A stretch of 64,000 nt of DNA, taken from Methylobacterium nonmethylotrophicum (GTDB taxonomy: Bacteria > Pseudomonadota > Alphaproteobacteria > Rhizobiales > Beijerinckiaceae). This document shows positions 34,252 to 42,422 of the stretch, in pieces. Position 1 is the first letter of the stretch; every line of letters begins with the position of its first letter. The stretch is taken from positions 1-64,000 of the forward strand of contig NZ_SRLB01000014.1 in NCBI RefSeq assembly GCF_004745635.1. The letters run 5' to 3'. The position numbers and the translations under genes were made by a program. The notes under the pieces are model-generated. The model saw nothing but the letters and a program-made list of their open reading frames with translations, was not told the origin of the DNA and made no database searches.

Positions 34252-34952
34252 TCGTCGCACGCTGTTGCGCGCCGGGGTTGTTGCCCTGGCCTTCGCCGCC
34301 GGCCCCGCCTTCGCGCAGGATGCCAAGATCCCGGTCGCGGTGATCGGCGCCGGCAATATCGGCGGCACCATCGGGGGGCTGTGGGTCAAGGCCGGCCACC
34401 CGGTGATGTTCGCCTCGCGCCATCCGGAGCAACTCGCGCCCCTGGTCGAGAAGCTGGGGCCGCTCGCCAAGGCCCACGGTCGAGCAGGCTTTGGCCTTCG
34501 CCGACGCAGTGCTGATCGCGGTGCCCTACCGGGCCTATCCGGAGCTCGGCCAGGCCTATGGCGGGCTCCTGAAGGGCAAGATCGTGCTCGACGCCGGCAA
34601 CGCCACCAAGGCGCGCGACGGGGACCTGGCGGCGGAGGCCGAGAGCGCCGGCATCGGCGCCACCTCGGCCAAGTACCTGCCGGGCGCGCGGCTGGTGCGG
34701 GCCTTCAACGCCGCGAGCTACCGGCTCTTCGCCCAGAACGCCCATCGCAGCGGGCCCGCGATGGCGATACCGATCGCCGGTGACGACAAGCAGGCTCTCG
34801 ACGTGGCGGCGGCCCTGGTGCGCGATGCCGGCTTCGAGCCGGTGGTGGTCGGCGGCCTCGACGCCGCGCGACAGTTCCAGATGGGCGCCTCGAATTACGG
34901 CCGCGACGCCACCGCGCCCGAGGCCCGCAAGGCCTTCGGGCTGACGCAATGA
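34241..34952 (+). pseudogene. Frameshifted NADP-binding oxidoreductase (F420_oxidored type)
   Basis: Two frames together make one protein. Residues from 34241 give MACDRRTLLRAGVVALAFAA (Tat-like signal), then KIPVAVIGAGNIGGTIGGLW, a Rossmann NADP-binding fold. After KLGPLAKA at 34472-34474 the frame breaks, and the match continues in another frame from 34476: TVEQALAFADAVLIAVPYRA, then VLDAGNATKARDGDLAAE and so on to 34952. The join needs loss of 2 bases or gain of 1 (a lone C at 34475 where a Gly codon is expected). The second half has no start of its own beyond a TTG at 34491. It belongs with the aldo/keto reductase just upstream (11-base overlap). It is either truly broken or a sequencing error. 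Confidence 0.8.
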
Positions 34953-34976
34953 CCGCCACGCCCGCGACGGGGTGGA

Positions 34977-35966
34977 TCAATCCAGCTTGGCGCCCGAGAA
35001 CTCGACCACCTTCTTCCACTTCTCGGTCTCGTCGACGATCACCTTACCGAACTCCTCGGGCGTGAGGCGCAAGGGCGTGCCGCCGAGATTGGCGAGCTTC
35101 CTGCCCGTCTCGGGGTCGGACAGGACGTCGTTGATCTCCCGGTTCAGGCGCGCGATCAGCTCGGGCGGGGTGCGCCGGGGCGCCCCGACCCCGAACCACG
35201 CGCTCGCCTCGTAGCCCGGCACGGTCTCGGCGACGGTCGGCACGTCGGGCAGCGCCAGGGAGCGCTCGGCCGTGGTGACGGCGAGCGCCCGCAGGCCGCC
35301 CGAGCGGACGTGCTCGATCGAGGAGGGCAGGTTGTCGAACAGCACGTGCGCCTGCCCCGACAGCATGTCGACCAGCGCCGGGCCCGCCCCGCGATAGGGC
35401 ACGTGCACCATGTCGACGCCGGTCATCTTCTTGAACAGCTCGCCCGACATGTGCACCGAGGTGCCGAGGCCCGAGGAGGCCATGTTGACCTTGCCGGGAT
35501 TGGCCTTGGCATAGGCGATGAACTCCGCGACCGTCTTCACCGGCAGGCCCGGCGTCACCTCCATGATGTTGGGCGAGCGCGTGATGCCCGCCACCGGGGC
35601 GATGTCCCGCACGAAGTCGAAGTTCAGCTTCTTGTAGAGCGTCGTGTTGATGCCGTTGGCCGGGTTGACGAGCAGGATCGTGTAGCCGTCCGGATCGGCC
35701 TTCACCACGGCGTCGGTGCCGATGTTGTTGCCGGCCCCGGGCCGGTTCTCGATATAGACCTGCTGGCCGAGGCGGCGGCTCAGCGGCTCGGCGATGAGGC
35801 GGGCGAGCACGTCGGTGGTGCCGCCCGGCGGGTAGCCGACCACCCAGCGGATCGGCCGCGCCGGGTAGCCCTGCTGGGCGCGCAGAGCCCGGCTGCCCAA
35901 GGGGGCACCCAGGGGCGCGAGCGCGGCGGCGCCGAGCAGCGAACGGCGTGACAGACCGGACGTCAT
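34977..35966 (-). CDS. Tripartite tricarboxylate transporter substrate-binding protein (Bug/TctC type)
   Basis: A 329-residue exported protein with a twin-arginine signal (SRRSLLGAAALAPLGAPLGS) starting at ATG 35966. The mature part shows Bug-family hallmarks: YPARPIRWVVGYPPGGTTDV, GQQVYIENRPGAGNNIGTDA, DMVHVPYRGAGPALVDMLSG and ALPDVPTVAETVPGYEAS. Such proteins deliver carboxylates to TctA-TctB. It is transcribed away from tctB/tctA across a 184-base shared promoter region. The ligand is not predictable. Confidence 0.92.
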   Translation of the reverse strand: MTSGLSRRSLLGAAALAPLGAPLGSRALRAQQGYPARPIRWVVGYPPGGTTDVLARLIAEPLSRRLGQQVYIENRPGAGNNIGTDAVVKADPDGYTILLVNPANGINTTLYKKLNFDFVRDIAPVAGITRSPNIMEVTPGLPVKTVAEFIAYAKANPGKVNMASSGLGTSVHMSGELFKKMTGVDMVHVPYRGAGPALVDMLSGQAHVLFDNLPSSIEHVRSGGLRALAVTTAERSLALPDVPTVAETVPGYEASAWFGVGAPRRTPPELIARLNREINDVLSDPETGRKLANLGGTPLRLTPEEFGKVIVDETEKWKKVVEFSGAKLD

Positions 35967-36150
35967 CCCAATCCCCTCCCTTAGGCCGGCCATCCTGTCC
36001 GTGGCCGGTTGCCGATGCCGCAATCTAGGCAGAAACATCCAGACATGGCGAGATGGAAGGCGGACCCGCTTGATCGTCCGCGGAGCCATCGTGCACAACT
36101 CGGCCAAGGCGGGATCCGACAATCGGCCCGGCAGCCAGGGGGGATCCGCC

Positions 36151-36807
36151 ATGCCGGCCGGTTCCGATCGTCATGCGCGCGGGCCGGTCCGCGGTCCGCG
36201 CAGCCTCGTGGGCGGCCTGCTCCTCGTCGGGCTGGCCGCACTCGCGCTCACCCTCACCCGCGACCTCGGCCAGGGCACCCTGCGCAGCATGGGCCCCGGC
36301 ATGGTGCCGCGCGCGCTCGCGATCGGCCTCGGCCTGTGCGGCCTCGTCCTCGTGGGCATCGGCCTCGTGCGGCGCGGCCACCCGCTCGACCGGCTCCCCT
36401 TGCGCGGCCCCGTGGTGATCCTGCTGGCGATCACCGCCTTCGCGCTCACGATCCGGCCGTTTCCCCTCGGCGACGTCGCCACCCCGGGGCTCGGCCTTCT
36501 CGGGGCCGGGCCGCTCACCGTGGTGGTCGGCGGCTTCGCCTCGCCGGAGGCGCGGCTGCGGGAGAACCTCGCCCTCGGTCTCGGCCTCACCGCCTTCGCC
36601 ATGCTGCTGTTCGGCGACCTCCTCAACCTGCCGATCCCGATGTTCCCGGAGGCCTGGGCGGCCCTGTTCCCGGCCGGCTGGTCGCAGGACGGGCGCGTGC
36701 GCGTCACCGCGGGGCTGCTCGCCGGGCTCGCGGCCGCGCTGCTGCTCGCCGGGCCGCGCCGGGAGGCCGCCCGCGCCGACGTCGCCGGCCGCTCCGGGGG
36801 CGCCTGA
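36151..36807 (+). CDS. tctB: Tripartite tricarboxylate transporter small subunit, TctB family
   Basis: A 218-residue protein with about four to five membrane helices, the size and layout of the TctB subunit. Helix 1 is near residues 18-37 and is followed by the typical TLRSMGPGMVPRALAIGLGL segment. The ATG at 36151 follows AGGGGGGA. The stop overlaps the start of tctA (TGATG), so the two are coupled. Confidence 0.85.
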   Translation: MPAGSDRHARGPVRGPRSLVGGLLLVGLAALALTLTRDLGQGTLRSMGPGMVPRALAIGLGLCGLVLVGIGLVRRGHPLDRLPLRGPVVILLAITAFALTIRPFPLGDVATPGLGLLGAGPLTVVVGGFASPEARLRENLALGLGLTAFAMLLFGDLLNLPIPMFPEAWAALFPAGWSQDGRVRVTAGLLAGLAAALLLAGPRREAARADVAGRSGGA

Positions 36808-38351
36808 TGGGCGACCTTCTCGGCAATCTCGCGCTCGGCTTCGGCACCGTCCTGCAGGTCGTGCCCGTGGAGGTGCCGGGCCTCGGCCCGGTGCCGCTGC
36901 CGATGAACGTCGTTCTGTGCTTCGTCGGCTGCCTCGTCGGCACCCTGATCGGGGTCCTGCCCGGGGTCGGGCCGGTCGCGACGATCGCGATGCTCCTGCC
37001 GATCACCTTCAAGTTCGATCCGACCGGCGCGCTCATCATGCTGGCGGGCATCTATTACGGGGCTCAGTACGGCGGCTCGACCACGGCGATCCTCGTCAAC
37101 ATCCCGGGCGAGGCGACCTCGGTGGTCACCACGCTCGACGGCCACCAAATGGCCCGCCAGGGCCGCGCCGGGGTGGCGCTCGGGATCGCGGCGATCGGCT
37201 CCTTCGTGGCGGGCTGCGCCGCCACCGTGCTGATCGCGGCGCTCGGCGCGCCGCTCACCCGCCTCGCCCTGGTGTTCGGGCCGGCCGAATACTTCTCGCT
37301 CATGGTCATGGGGCTCGTCTTCGCGGTGGTGCTGGCCCGCGGCTCGATCCTCAAGGCCGTGGCGATGATCCTGCTCGGGATCCTGCTCTCGACGGTGGGA
37401 GCCGACCTCGAGACGGGTCAGGAGCGCATGACCTTCGGGCTGCCGTTCCTCTCCGACGGGATCGATTTCGCGGTTCTGGCGATGGGACTGTTCGGCATCG
37501 CCGAGATCCTGCGCAACCTCGACCAGACCGAGAGCCGGGACGTGGTCCGGCAGGCGATCGGGCGGCTCCTGCCGGGCCGCGACGACCTGCGCCAGTCCAG
37601 CCTGCCGATCCTGCGCGGCACGGCGATCGGCGCTGTGCTCGGCATCCTGCCGGGCAACGGCGCGGTGCTCGGCCCCTTCGCCTCCTACACCCTCGAGAAG
37701 CGCATCGCGCGCGATCCCTCCCGCTTCGGCAACGGTGCCATCGAGGGCGTGGCGGGGCCGGAGAGCGCCAACAATGCCGGGGCGCAGACCTCGTTCATCC
37801 CGCTCCTCACCCTCGGCATCCCGCCCAACGCCGTGATGGCGCTGATGGTGGGCGCCATGACGATCCACGGCATCGTGCCCGGGCCGCAGGTGATGACCAA
37901 GAATGCCGGCCTGTTCTGGGGCATGATCGCCTCGATGTGGGTCGGCAACGTCATGCTGCTCATCATCAACCTTCCGCTGATCGGGCTCTGGGTGCGGCTC
38001 CTGAAGGTGCCCTACCGGCTGATGTTCCCGGCGATCCTGCTGCTCTGCTGCGTCGGCATCTACTCGATCAATTCGCTGCCGACCGACATCCTGTTCATCG
38101 GCCTGTTCGGCGTGGTGGGCTACGGGCTGATCCGGCTCGACTTCGAGCCCGCCCCGCTGCTCCTCGGCTTCGTGCTCGGCCGGCTGATGGAGGAGAACCT
38201 GCGCCGGGCGCTCCTCCTGTCGCGCGGGGAGATGAGCACCTTCCTCGAGCGGCCGATCTCGGCGGGCCTGCTGCTGGTGGCCGTGGCGATGCTCGTCGTC
38301 GCCCTGCTGCCGTCGATCCGCCGCGGGCGCGACGAGGTCTTCGTCGAGTAG
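36807..38351 (+). CDS. tctA: Tripartite tricarboxylate transporter large subunit, TctA family
   Basis: A 514-residue permease with about 11-12 helices. It bears the TctA signatures GTLIGVLPGVGPVATIAMLL and YYGAQYGGSTTAILVNIPGE near residues 45-105, the second-half counterpart AIGAVLGILPGNGAVLGPFA, and GVAGPESANNAGAQTSFIPL. It is driven by the cation gradient and fed by a Bug-type binding protein, here the divergent neighbour. Complete and normal in length. Confidence 0.93.
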   Translation: MGDLLGNLALGFGTVLQVVPVEVPGLGPVPLPMNVVLCFVGCLVGTLIGVLPGVGPVATIAMLLPITFKFDPTGALIMLAGIYYGAQYGGSTTAILVNIPGEATSVVTTLDGHQMARQGRAGVALGIAAIGSFVAGCAATVLIAALGAPLTRLALVFGPAEYFSLMVMGLVFAVVLARGSILKAVAMILLGILLSTVGADLETGQERMTFGLPFLSDGIDFAVLAMGLFGIAEILRNLDQTESRDVVRQAIGRLLPGRDDLRQSSLPILRGTAIGAVLGILPGNGAVLGPFASYTLEKRIARDPSRFGNGAIEGVAGPESANNAGAQTSFIPLLTLGIPPNAVMALMVGAMTIHGIVPGPQVMTKNAGLFWGMIASMWVGNVMLLIINLPLIGLWVRLLKVPYRLMFPAILLLCCVGIYSINSLPTDILFIGLFGVVGYGLIRLDFEPAPLLLGFVLGRLMEENLRRALLLSRGEMSTFLERPISAGLLLVAVAMLVVALLPSIRRGRDEVFVE

Positions 38352-38457
38352 CGGTCGCGGGACGGTGAACGGCTGAGGCGGCTGGCGCGTCTTGCGGGCG
38401 AGGCGCGCCTCGGCCAAGCACGTCGCACGGCCCGGTTGCGGGCGCGAGGAGTGGCGG

Positions 38458-39801
38458 ATGAGCGAGAGCGAGGCGATTCCGGCCCCGCGGGGCGCCGGGC
38501 TGAAGGCGCCGGCCTGGCTGCGGCGCCTGACCGACGTGCGGCCCGAGGAGGTGCCGGCCCTCGGCTGGGCCTGGCTCTACATCTTCGCGCTGCTCTCGTC
38601 CTACTACGTGATGCGGCCGATCCGCGACCAGATGGGTCTGGCCGGCGGGCTCGAGAACCTGCCCTGGCTGTTCACCGCCACGCTGGTCGGCATCCTGGCG
38701 CTCAACGTGCCGTTCGGCTGGCTGGTGCGCCGGCTGCCGCGATCCCGCTTCATCCCGCTCACCTACCGCTTCTTCGCCGCCAACATCCTGGTCTTCGCGC
38801 TCGTCCTCTCCCTCAGCGGGCCCGAGGAGGCGGTGTGGATCGGCCGGGTGTTCTTCGTCTGGCTGTCGATCTTCAACCTGTTCGTGGTGTCGATCTTCTG
38901 GGCCACCATCGTCGACGTGTTCGACACCGAGCAGGGCAAGCGGCTGTTCGGCTTCATCGCGGCGGGCGCGACGCTCGGGGCCATCACCGGCTCGGCCTTC
39001 ACCGCCGTGCTGGCGCGGGACGTGGCCACGCCCTTCCTGCTGCTGGCGGCGGCCGTGCTCCTGGAGGTCGCGGTCTTCAGCATGCGCGGGCTGGCGCGGA
39101 TCTCCGACACCCTGTCGCGCGAGCCCGGCGAGGCGACGCAGGCGATCGGCGGCAGCCCGTTTGCCGGCATCAGCCGGGCGCTCAGCTCGCCCTACCTGCT
39201 CGGCATCAGCCTGTTCCTGCTCCTGTTCTCGATCACCTCGACCTTCCTCTACTTCGAGCAGGCCGGCATCGCGAAGCGCAGCTTTCCCGACCGCGGCTCG
39301 CAGACCGCGTTCTTCGCCAGCGTGGATCTCGCGGTGAACGTGCTGACGCTGGGCGTCCAGCTCTTCCTCACCGGGCGGATCGTGAGGCGGCTCGGCGTCG
39401 GGCTCACCCTGGCGATCCTGCCGCTCGTCAGCGCGCTCGGCTTCGGGCTGCTCGCGGTCGCCCCCACCATCGCCAGCGTGGTGGTGTTCGGCGTGCTGCG
39501 CCGGGCCGGCAACTTCGCCATCGCCCGGCCGGTGCGCGAGGTGCTGTTCACCGTGCTGCCGCGGGAGGACCGCTACAAGGCCAAGGCCTTCATCGACACG
39601 GTGGTGTACCGCCTCGGCGACCAGGTCGGCGCCTGGTCCTACGGCCTCGTGGCCTGGCTGGGCCTGAGCGCCACCGCCCTGTCGGTGCTGGCGGTGCCGC
39701 TCTCGCTCGCCTGGCTGTTCAACGGGATCTGGCTCGGGCGTCGCCAGGAGGCGATGGCACGCGAGCGGGGCGACGCGCCGGCGGAGGCGGGCCATGGCTG
39801 A
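38458..39801 (+). CDS. MFS-fold carrier annotated as NTP/NDP exchange transporter-like
   Basis: A 447-residue, 12-helix membrane protein. The opening WAWLYIFALLSSYYVMRPIR, followed by DQMGL, and internal VVSIFWATIVDVFDTEQGKR, then RLFGFIAAGATLGAITGS, are typical of the ATP:ADP antiporter-like MFS group found in free-living bacteria. In obligate intracellular species relatives exchange nucleotides; in free-living bacteria the substrate is not established. It overlaps the class II aldolase start by 8 bases, suggesting coupled expression. Confidence 0.75.
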   Translation: MSESEAIPAPRGAGLKAPAWLRRLTDVRPEEVPALGWAWLYIFALLSSYYVMRPIRDQMGLAGGLENLPWLFTATLVGILALNVPFGWLVRRLPRSRFIPLTYRFFAANILVFALVLSLSGPEEAVWIGRVFFVWLSIFNLFVVSIFWATIVDVFDTEQGKRLFGFIAAGATLGAITGSAFTAVLARDVATPFLLLAAAVLLEVAVFSMRGLARISDTLSREPGEATQAIGGSPFAGISRALSSPYLLGISLFLLLFSITSTFLYFEQAGIAKRSFPDRGSQTAFFASVDLAVNVLTLGVQLFLTGRIVRRLGVGLTLAILPLVSALGFGLLAVAPTIASVVVFGVLRRAGNFAIARPVREVLFTVLPREDRYKAKAFIDTVVYRLGDQVGAWSYGLVAWLGLSATALSVLAVPLSLAWLFNGIWLGRRQEAMARERGDAPAEAGHG

Positions 39802-40447
39802 GACCGAAGCGGACCTGCGGCGGGCGATCGTCGAGACCTGCCGCAGCATGGCGGCGCAGGGCCTGAACCAGGGCACCTCCGGCAACGTCTCGGCGCGGTT
39901 CGGCGAGGGCCTGCTCATCACCCCCTCGGGGCTCCCCTACGAGGAGATGACGCCGGACGACATCGTGCCGATGGGCATGGACGGGCGGGCCGACCACGCC
40001 CTCGCCCCCTCCTCCGAGTGGCGCTTCCACCGCGACATCCTGCGGGCCCGCCCCGACGTGTCGGCGATCGTCCACGCCCACCCGACCTTCTGCACCGCCT
40101 TCGCGATGTGCCGGAAGGACATCCCGGCGGCGCACTACATGATCGCGGCGGCCGGCGGGCCCACCGTGCGCTGCGGCGGCTACGCGCTGTTCGGCACCGA
40201 GGAGCTGTCGCAGCTTGCCCTGGACGCGCTCCAGGACCGCACCTGCTGCCTGCTCGCCAATCACGGCATGATCGCCACCGGGCCGACGCTCGCCAAGGCC
40301 CTGTGGCTCGCCGTCGAGCTCGAGACCCTGTGCCGGCAATACGCCGTGGCGCTCCAGGTCGGCCGGCCGCACATCCTGAGCGAGGCGGAGGTGGGCGAGG
40401 CGATGGAGCGGTTCAAGTCGTACGGGCCGCGGCCGAAGGCGGGGTGA
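39794..40447 (+). CDS. Class II aldolase / L-fuculose-phosphate aldolase-like
   Basis: A 217-residue zinc aldolase. It shows GLNQGTSGNVSARFGEGLLI for phosphate binding, catalytic Glu75 (APSSEWRFH), and zinc ligands His94 and His96 (IVHAHPTF) and His157 (LLANHGMI). These enzymes split sugar phosphates such as L-fuculose 1-phosphate by a retro-aldol reaction; the sugar here is unknown. It is translationally coupled to the preceding carrier by an 8-base overlap. Confidence 0.88.
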   Translation: MAETEADLRRAIVETCRSMAAQGLNQGTSGNVSARFGEGLLITPSGLPYEEMTPDDIVPMGMDGRADHALAPSSEWRFHRDILRARPDVSAIVHAHPTFCTAFAMCRKDIPAAHYMIAAAGGPTVRCGGYALFGTEELSQLALDALQDRTCCLLANHGMIATGPTLAKALWLAVELETLCRQYAVALQVGRPHILSEAEVGEAMERFKSYGPRPKAG

Positions 40448-40487
40448 GGCGTTGCCCGTCCTCCGCGCCGAGCGTCTTCCGTCGGAC

Positions 40488-40739
40488 ATGAGCCACAGGT
40501 CCACGACCTTCGTGCTGACGCCCGATACGCCATTGGCGATCCGGGAACTGGATGCGGCGCGGCTTCTGGTACCGGTCCCGGATGACGAGGGCCGCGAAGT
40601 GCCCGCCGGGTCGGTCGGCACGGTGGTCGGGGTATGGAACCAGGGCGAAGCCTACGAGGTGGAGTTCGTGACACCCTTCGCGGCTTTGGCCATAGTTGCG
40701 GCCGGGCATCTTGCTCAGGCGACGGACAGGACGCCGTGA
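40488..40739 (+). CDS. DUF4926 family small protein
   Basis: An 83-residue protein starting at ATG 40488. The core LLVPVPDDEGREVPAGSVGT, then VVGVWNQGEAYEVEFV, is the DUF4926 pattern, a small SH3-like beta-barrel. Its stop overlaps the start of the next small gene (GTGA). This pairing suggests a two-component unit such as an immunity/toxin or antitoxin/toxin pair, but that is inference. Confidence 0.75.
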   Translation: MSHRSTTFVLTPDTPLAIRELDAARLLVPVPDDEGREVPAGSVGTVVGVWNQGEAYEVEFVTPFAALAIVAAGHLAQATDRTP

Positions 40740-41077
40740 CCGACGGGCCGCCGCCCGGCACGACGTTCAGGCTCGATAGCGCGAAGATCACCGAGTATCT
40801 GCTGAGACGCAATCATCCGGCCGGAAAATCCAAGGCCGGATTCTTCCTGCGCTTCGGCTTCTCGCCGGCAGATCCCGCGGCTCAGGCCGAAGCACTGCTC
40901 CTTCATCCTTCGCCCAACCGTCTGACGCGATCGACACCCTCCGTCCACGGCATGAAGCACATCTACGAGGGATCGATCCAGGCCCCGGATGGCCGGGCTC
41001 CTTCCATCCGCACGATTTGAATCGTCGACCGCACGGGCGTCGCGAGCTTCGTCACCGCTTATCCGCTCACGGGATGA
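40736..41077 (+). pseudogene. DUF6883 family protein interrupted by an in-frame TGA
   Basis: Starting at GTG 40736, the protein reads FRLDSAKITEYLLRRNHPAG, then KSKAGFFLRFGF, the usual DUF6883 opening. It runs 94 residues to DGRAPSIRTI and meets TGA at 41018-41020. Directly after it the same frame continues IVDRTGVASFVTAYPLTG to a second TGA at 41075-41077. Family members end with a 'WI....RFVTAYP' tail, so the internal TGA stands where a Trp (TGG) is expected. A single G-to-A change would explain it. The truncated product lacks the conserved C-terminal strand and is probably inactive. Confidence 0.75.
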
Positions 41078-41112
41078 GCCGGCGCCCCGATCGCGCCGGC
41101 TCGGGTGCTGAC

Positions 41113-42096
41113 CTACAGCTCCATCTTCATCGCCTGCGGATAGTACCGGAACCCGCCCTGCCCGTTCTCCGCGACGTGGCCGATGCCCGGCCAGGCGAAG
41201 TGGTAGGCGAGCACCGGGATCCGGTTCTTCGCCAGCATGGTGAGCATCCTGAGCCGCGTCTGGGCCGACTGCTTCGGGTCGGTGTCGTAGGCGAACTCGG
41301 TCAGCGGCTTCTCCATCAGCAGCACCGGGTGGTGCGTCAGGTCGCCGAGGTAGCAGAGGCTCTCCTTGCCCGAGGTGATCATGAACATCGTGTGGCCGAC
41401 GCTGTGGCCAGGCGCCGCCAGGGCCTGGATGCCGGGCAGGACCTCCTGGCCGTCCTTGACGAAGACCAGCCGGTCGCGGATCGGCAGCAGGTTCTTGCGG
41501 GCGGTGTCGAGGAAGGCGCTGAACGAGGCCGGCACCTTGCCGGGATCGGTCCAGTAGTCGAAATCGGCCTGCGAGATGTAGTACTGGGCGTTGGGGAAGT
41601 GCGGCGTGCCGTCGTCGCCGACGCAGCCGCCGCAATGGTCGACATGGGCGTGGCTCATCACCACGGCGTCGATGTCCTTCGGGTCGATGCCGGCCTGGCG
41701 CATCGTGGTCAGGAGCTTGCCGGTGGTGGGGCCGAACAGCTTGAGCGAGCCCATGCCGGTGTCGAACAGCACCAGCTTGCTGCCGGTGTTGAGGATCAGG
41801 ATGTTCTGCTCCAGCACCGCGTTCGTGAGCGGCAGGAAATTCGAGGTCAGCTGCGCGTCCATCTCGGCCGGGGTCAGGCCGAGGAAGTTGGCGTGGGGGT
41901 CGCCGAGCGGCAGGGTGCCGTCGGAGACCATCGTGGCCTCGGCGTCGCCGAGGGTGAAGCGGTAGAAGTAGGGGCTCTGGCTGCGCAGCATCGGCGCCTT
42001 GGCCTGCGCCGTCCCCGGCAGCCCAGCCGTCACCGCGGCCGCCGCCGCGCCGAGCATCAGGCCGCGCCGGCTCGGGGCATCCAACCGAATCGTCAT
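41113..42096 (-). CDS. Exported MBL-fold metallo-hydrolase
   Basis: A 327-residue protein. The ATG at 42096 is preferred because GGAGG lies 8 bases upstream; an in-frame GTG 15 bases earlier would swallow that site. The N-terminus carries a Tat signal (SRRGLMLGAAAAAVTAGLPG, then TAQAKA). The metallo-beta-lactamase motif VVMSHAHVDHCGG supplies His149, His151, Asp153 and His154, with later zinc ligands in APGHSVGHT and YLGDLTHHP. Relatives include lactonases and esterases. The substrate is unknown. It is divergent from the hydantoinase. Confidence 0.9.
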   Translation of the reverse strand: MTIRLDAPSRRGLMLGAAAAAVTAGLPGTAQAKAPMLRSQSPYFYRFTLGDAEATMVSDGTLPLGDPHANFLGLTPAEMDAQLTSNFLPLTNAVLEQNILILNTGSKLVLFDTGMGSLKLFGPTTGKLLTTMRQAGIDPKDIDAVVMSHAHVDHCGGCVGDDGTPHFPNAQYYISQADFDYWTDPGKVPASFSAFLDTARKNLLPIRDRLVFVKDGQEVLPGIQALAAPGHSVGHTMFMITSGKESLCYLGDLTHHPVLLMEKPLTEFAYDTDPKQSAQTRLRMLTMLAKNRIPVLAYHFAWPGIGHVAENGQGGFRYYPQAMKMEL

Positions 42097-42422
42097 CGAG
42101 GGTTCCTCCACGCTGTCCCGAGGGCGCCGTTGTCGCGCGCTGAGCCGGCGGGATCTCCGCCGGCTCAGCGCGGCCGGAACCTCTGCGGTGACCTCGTTGT
42201 CCGTCGGCCCCGAAGCATTGTCAAACCGGTTTCTCCCGCCGGTCGTTCATCGCCATCTCCTTGCGTCAGGTGCCGCCCGCGCGGGCAGGGCTTGCCGGTT
42301 GCCCGCCCAAATTGCCGGCCGCGTGCCCATCCCGCCGGCACCGGGGCCGATCGCGGTCCATCCCGGAATTGACAGCGTTTCGAGGCGCTTCCTACACCCT
42401 CGGGCGACCCGGAGGAGCCGCG
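42097..42422. other. Divergent intergenic region
   Basis: About 325 bases between the leftward metallo-hydrolase and the rightward hydantoinase. GGAGG-type sites precede both starts (near 42105 on the minus strand, and CGGAGGAGC before 42423). I find no gene or convincing operator in it. Confidence 0.4.
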
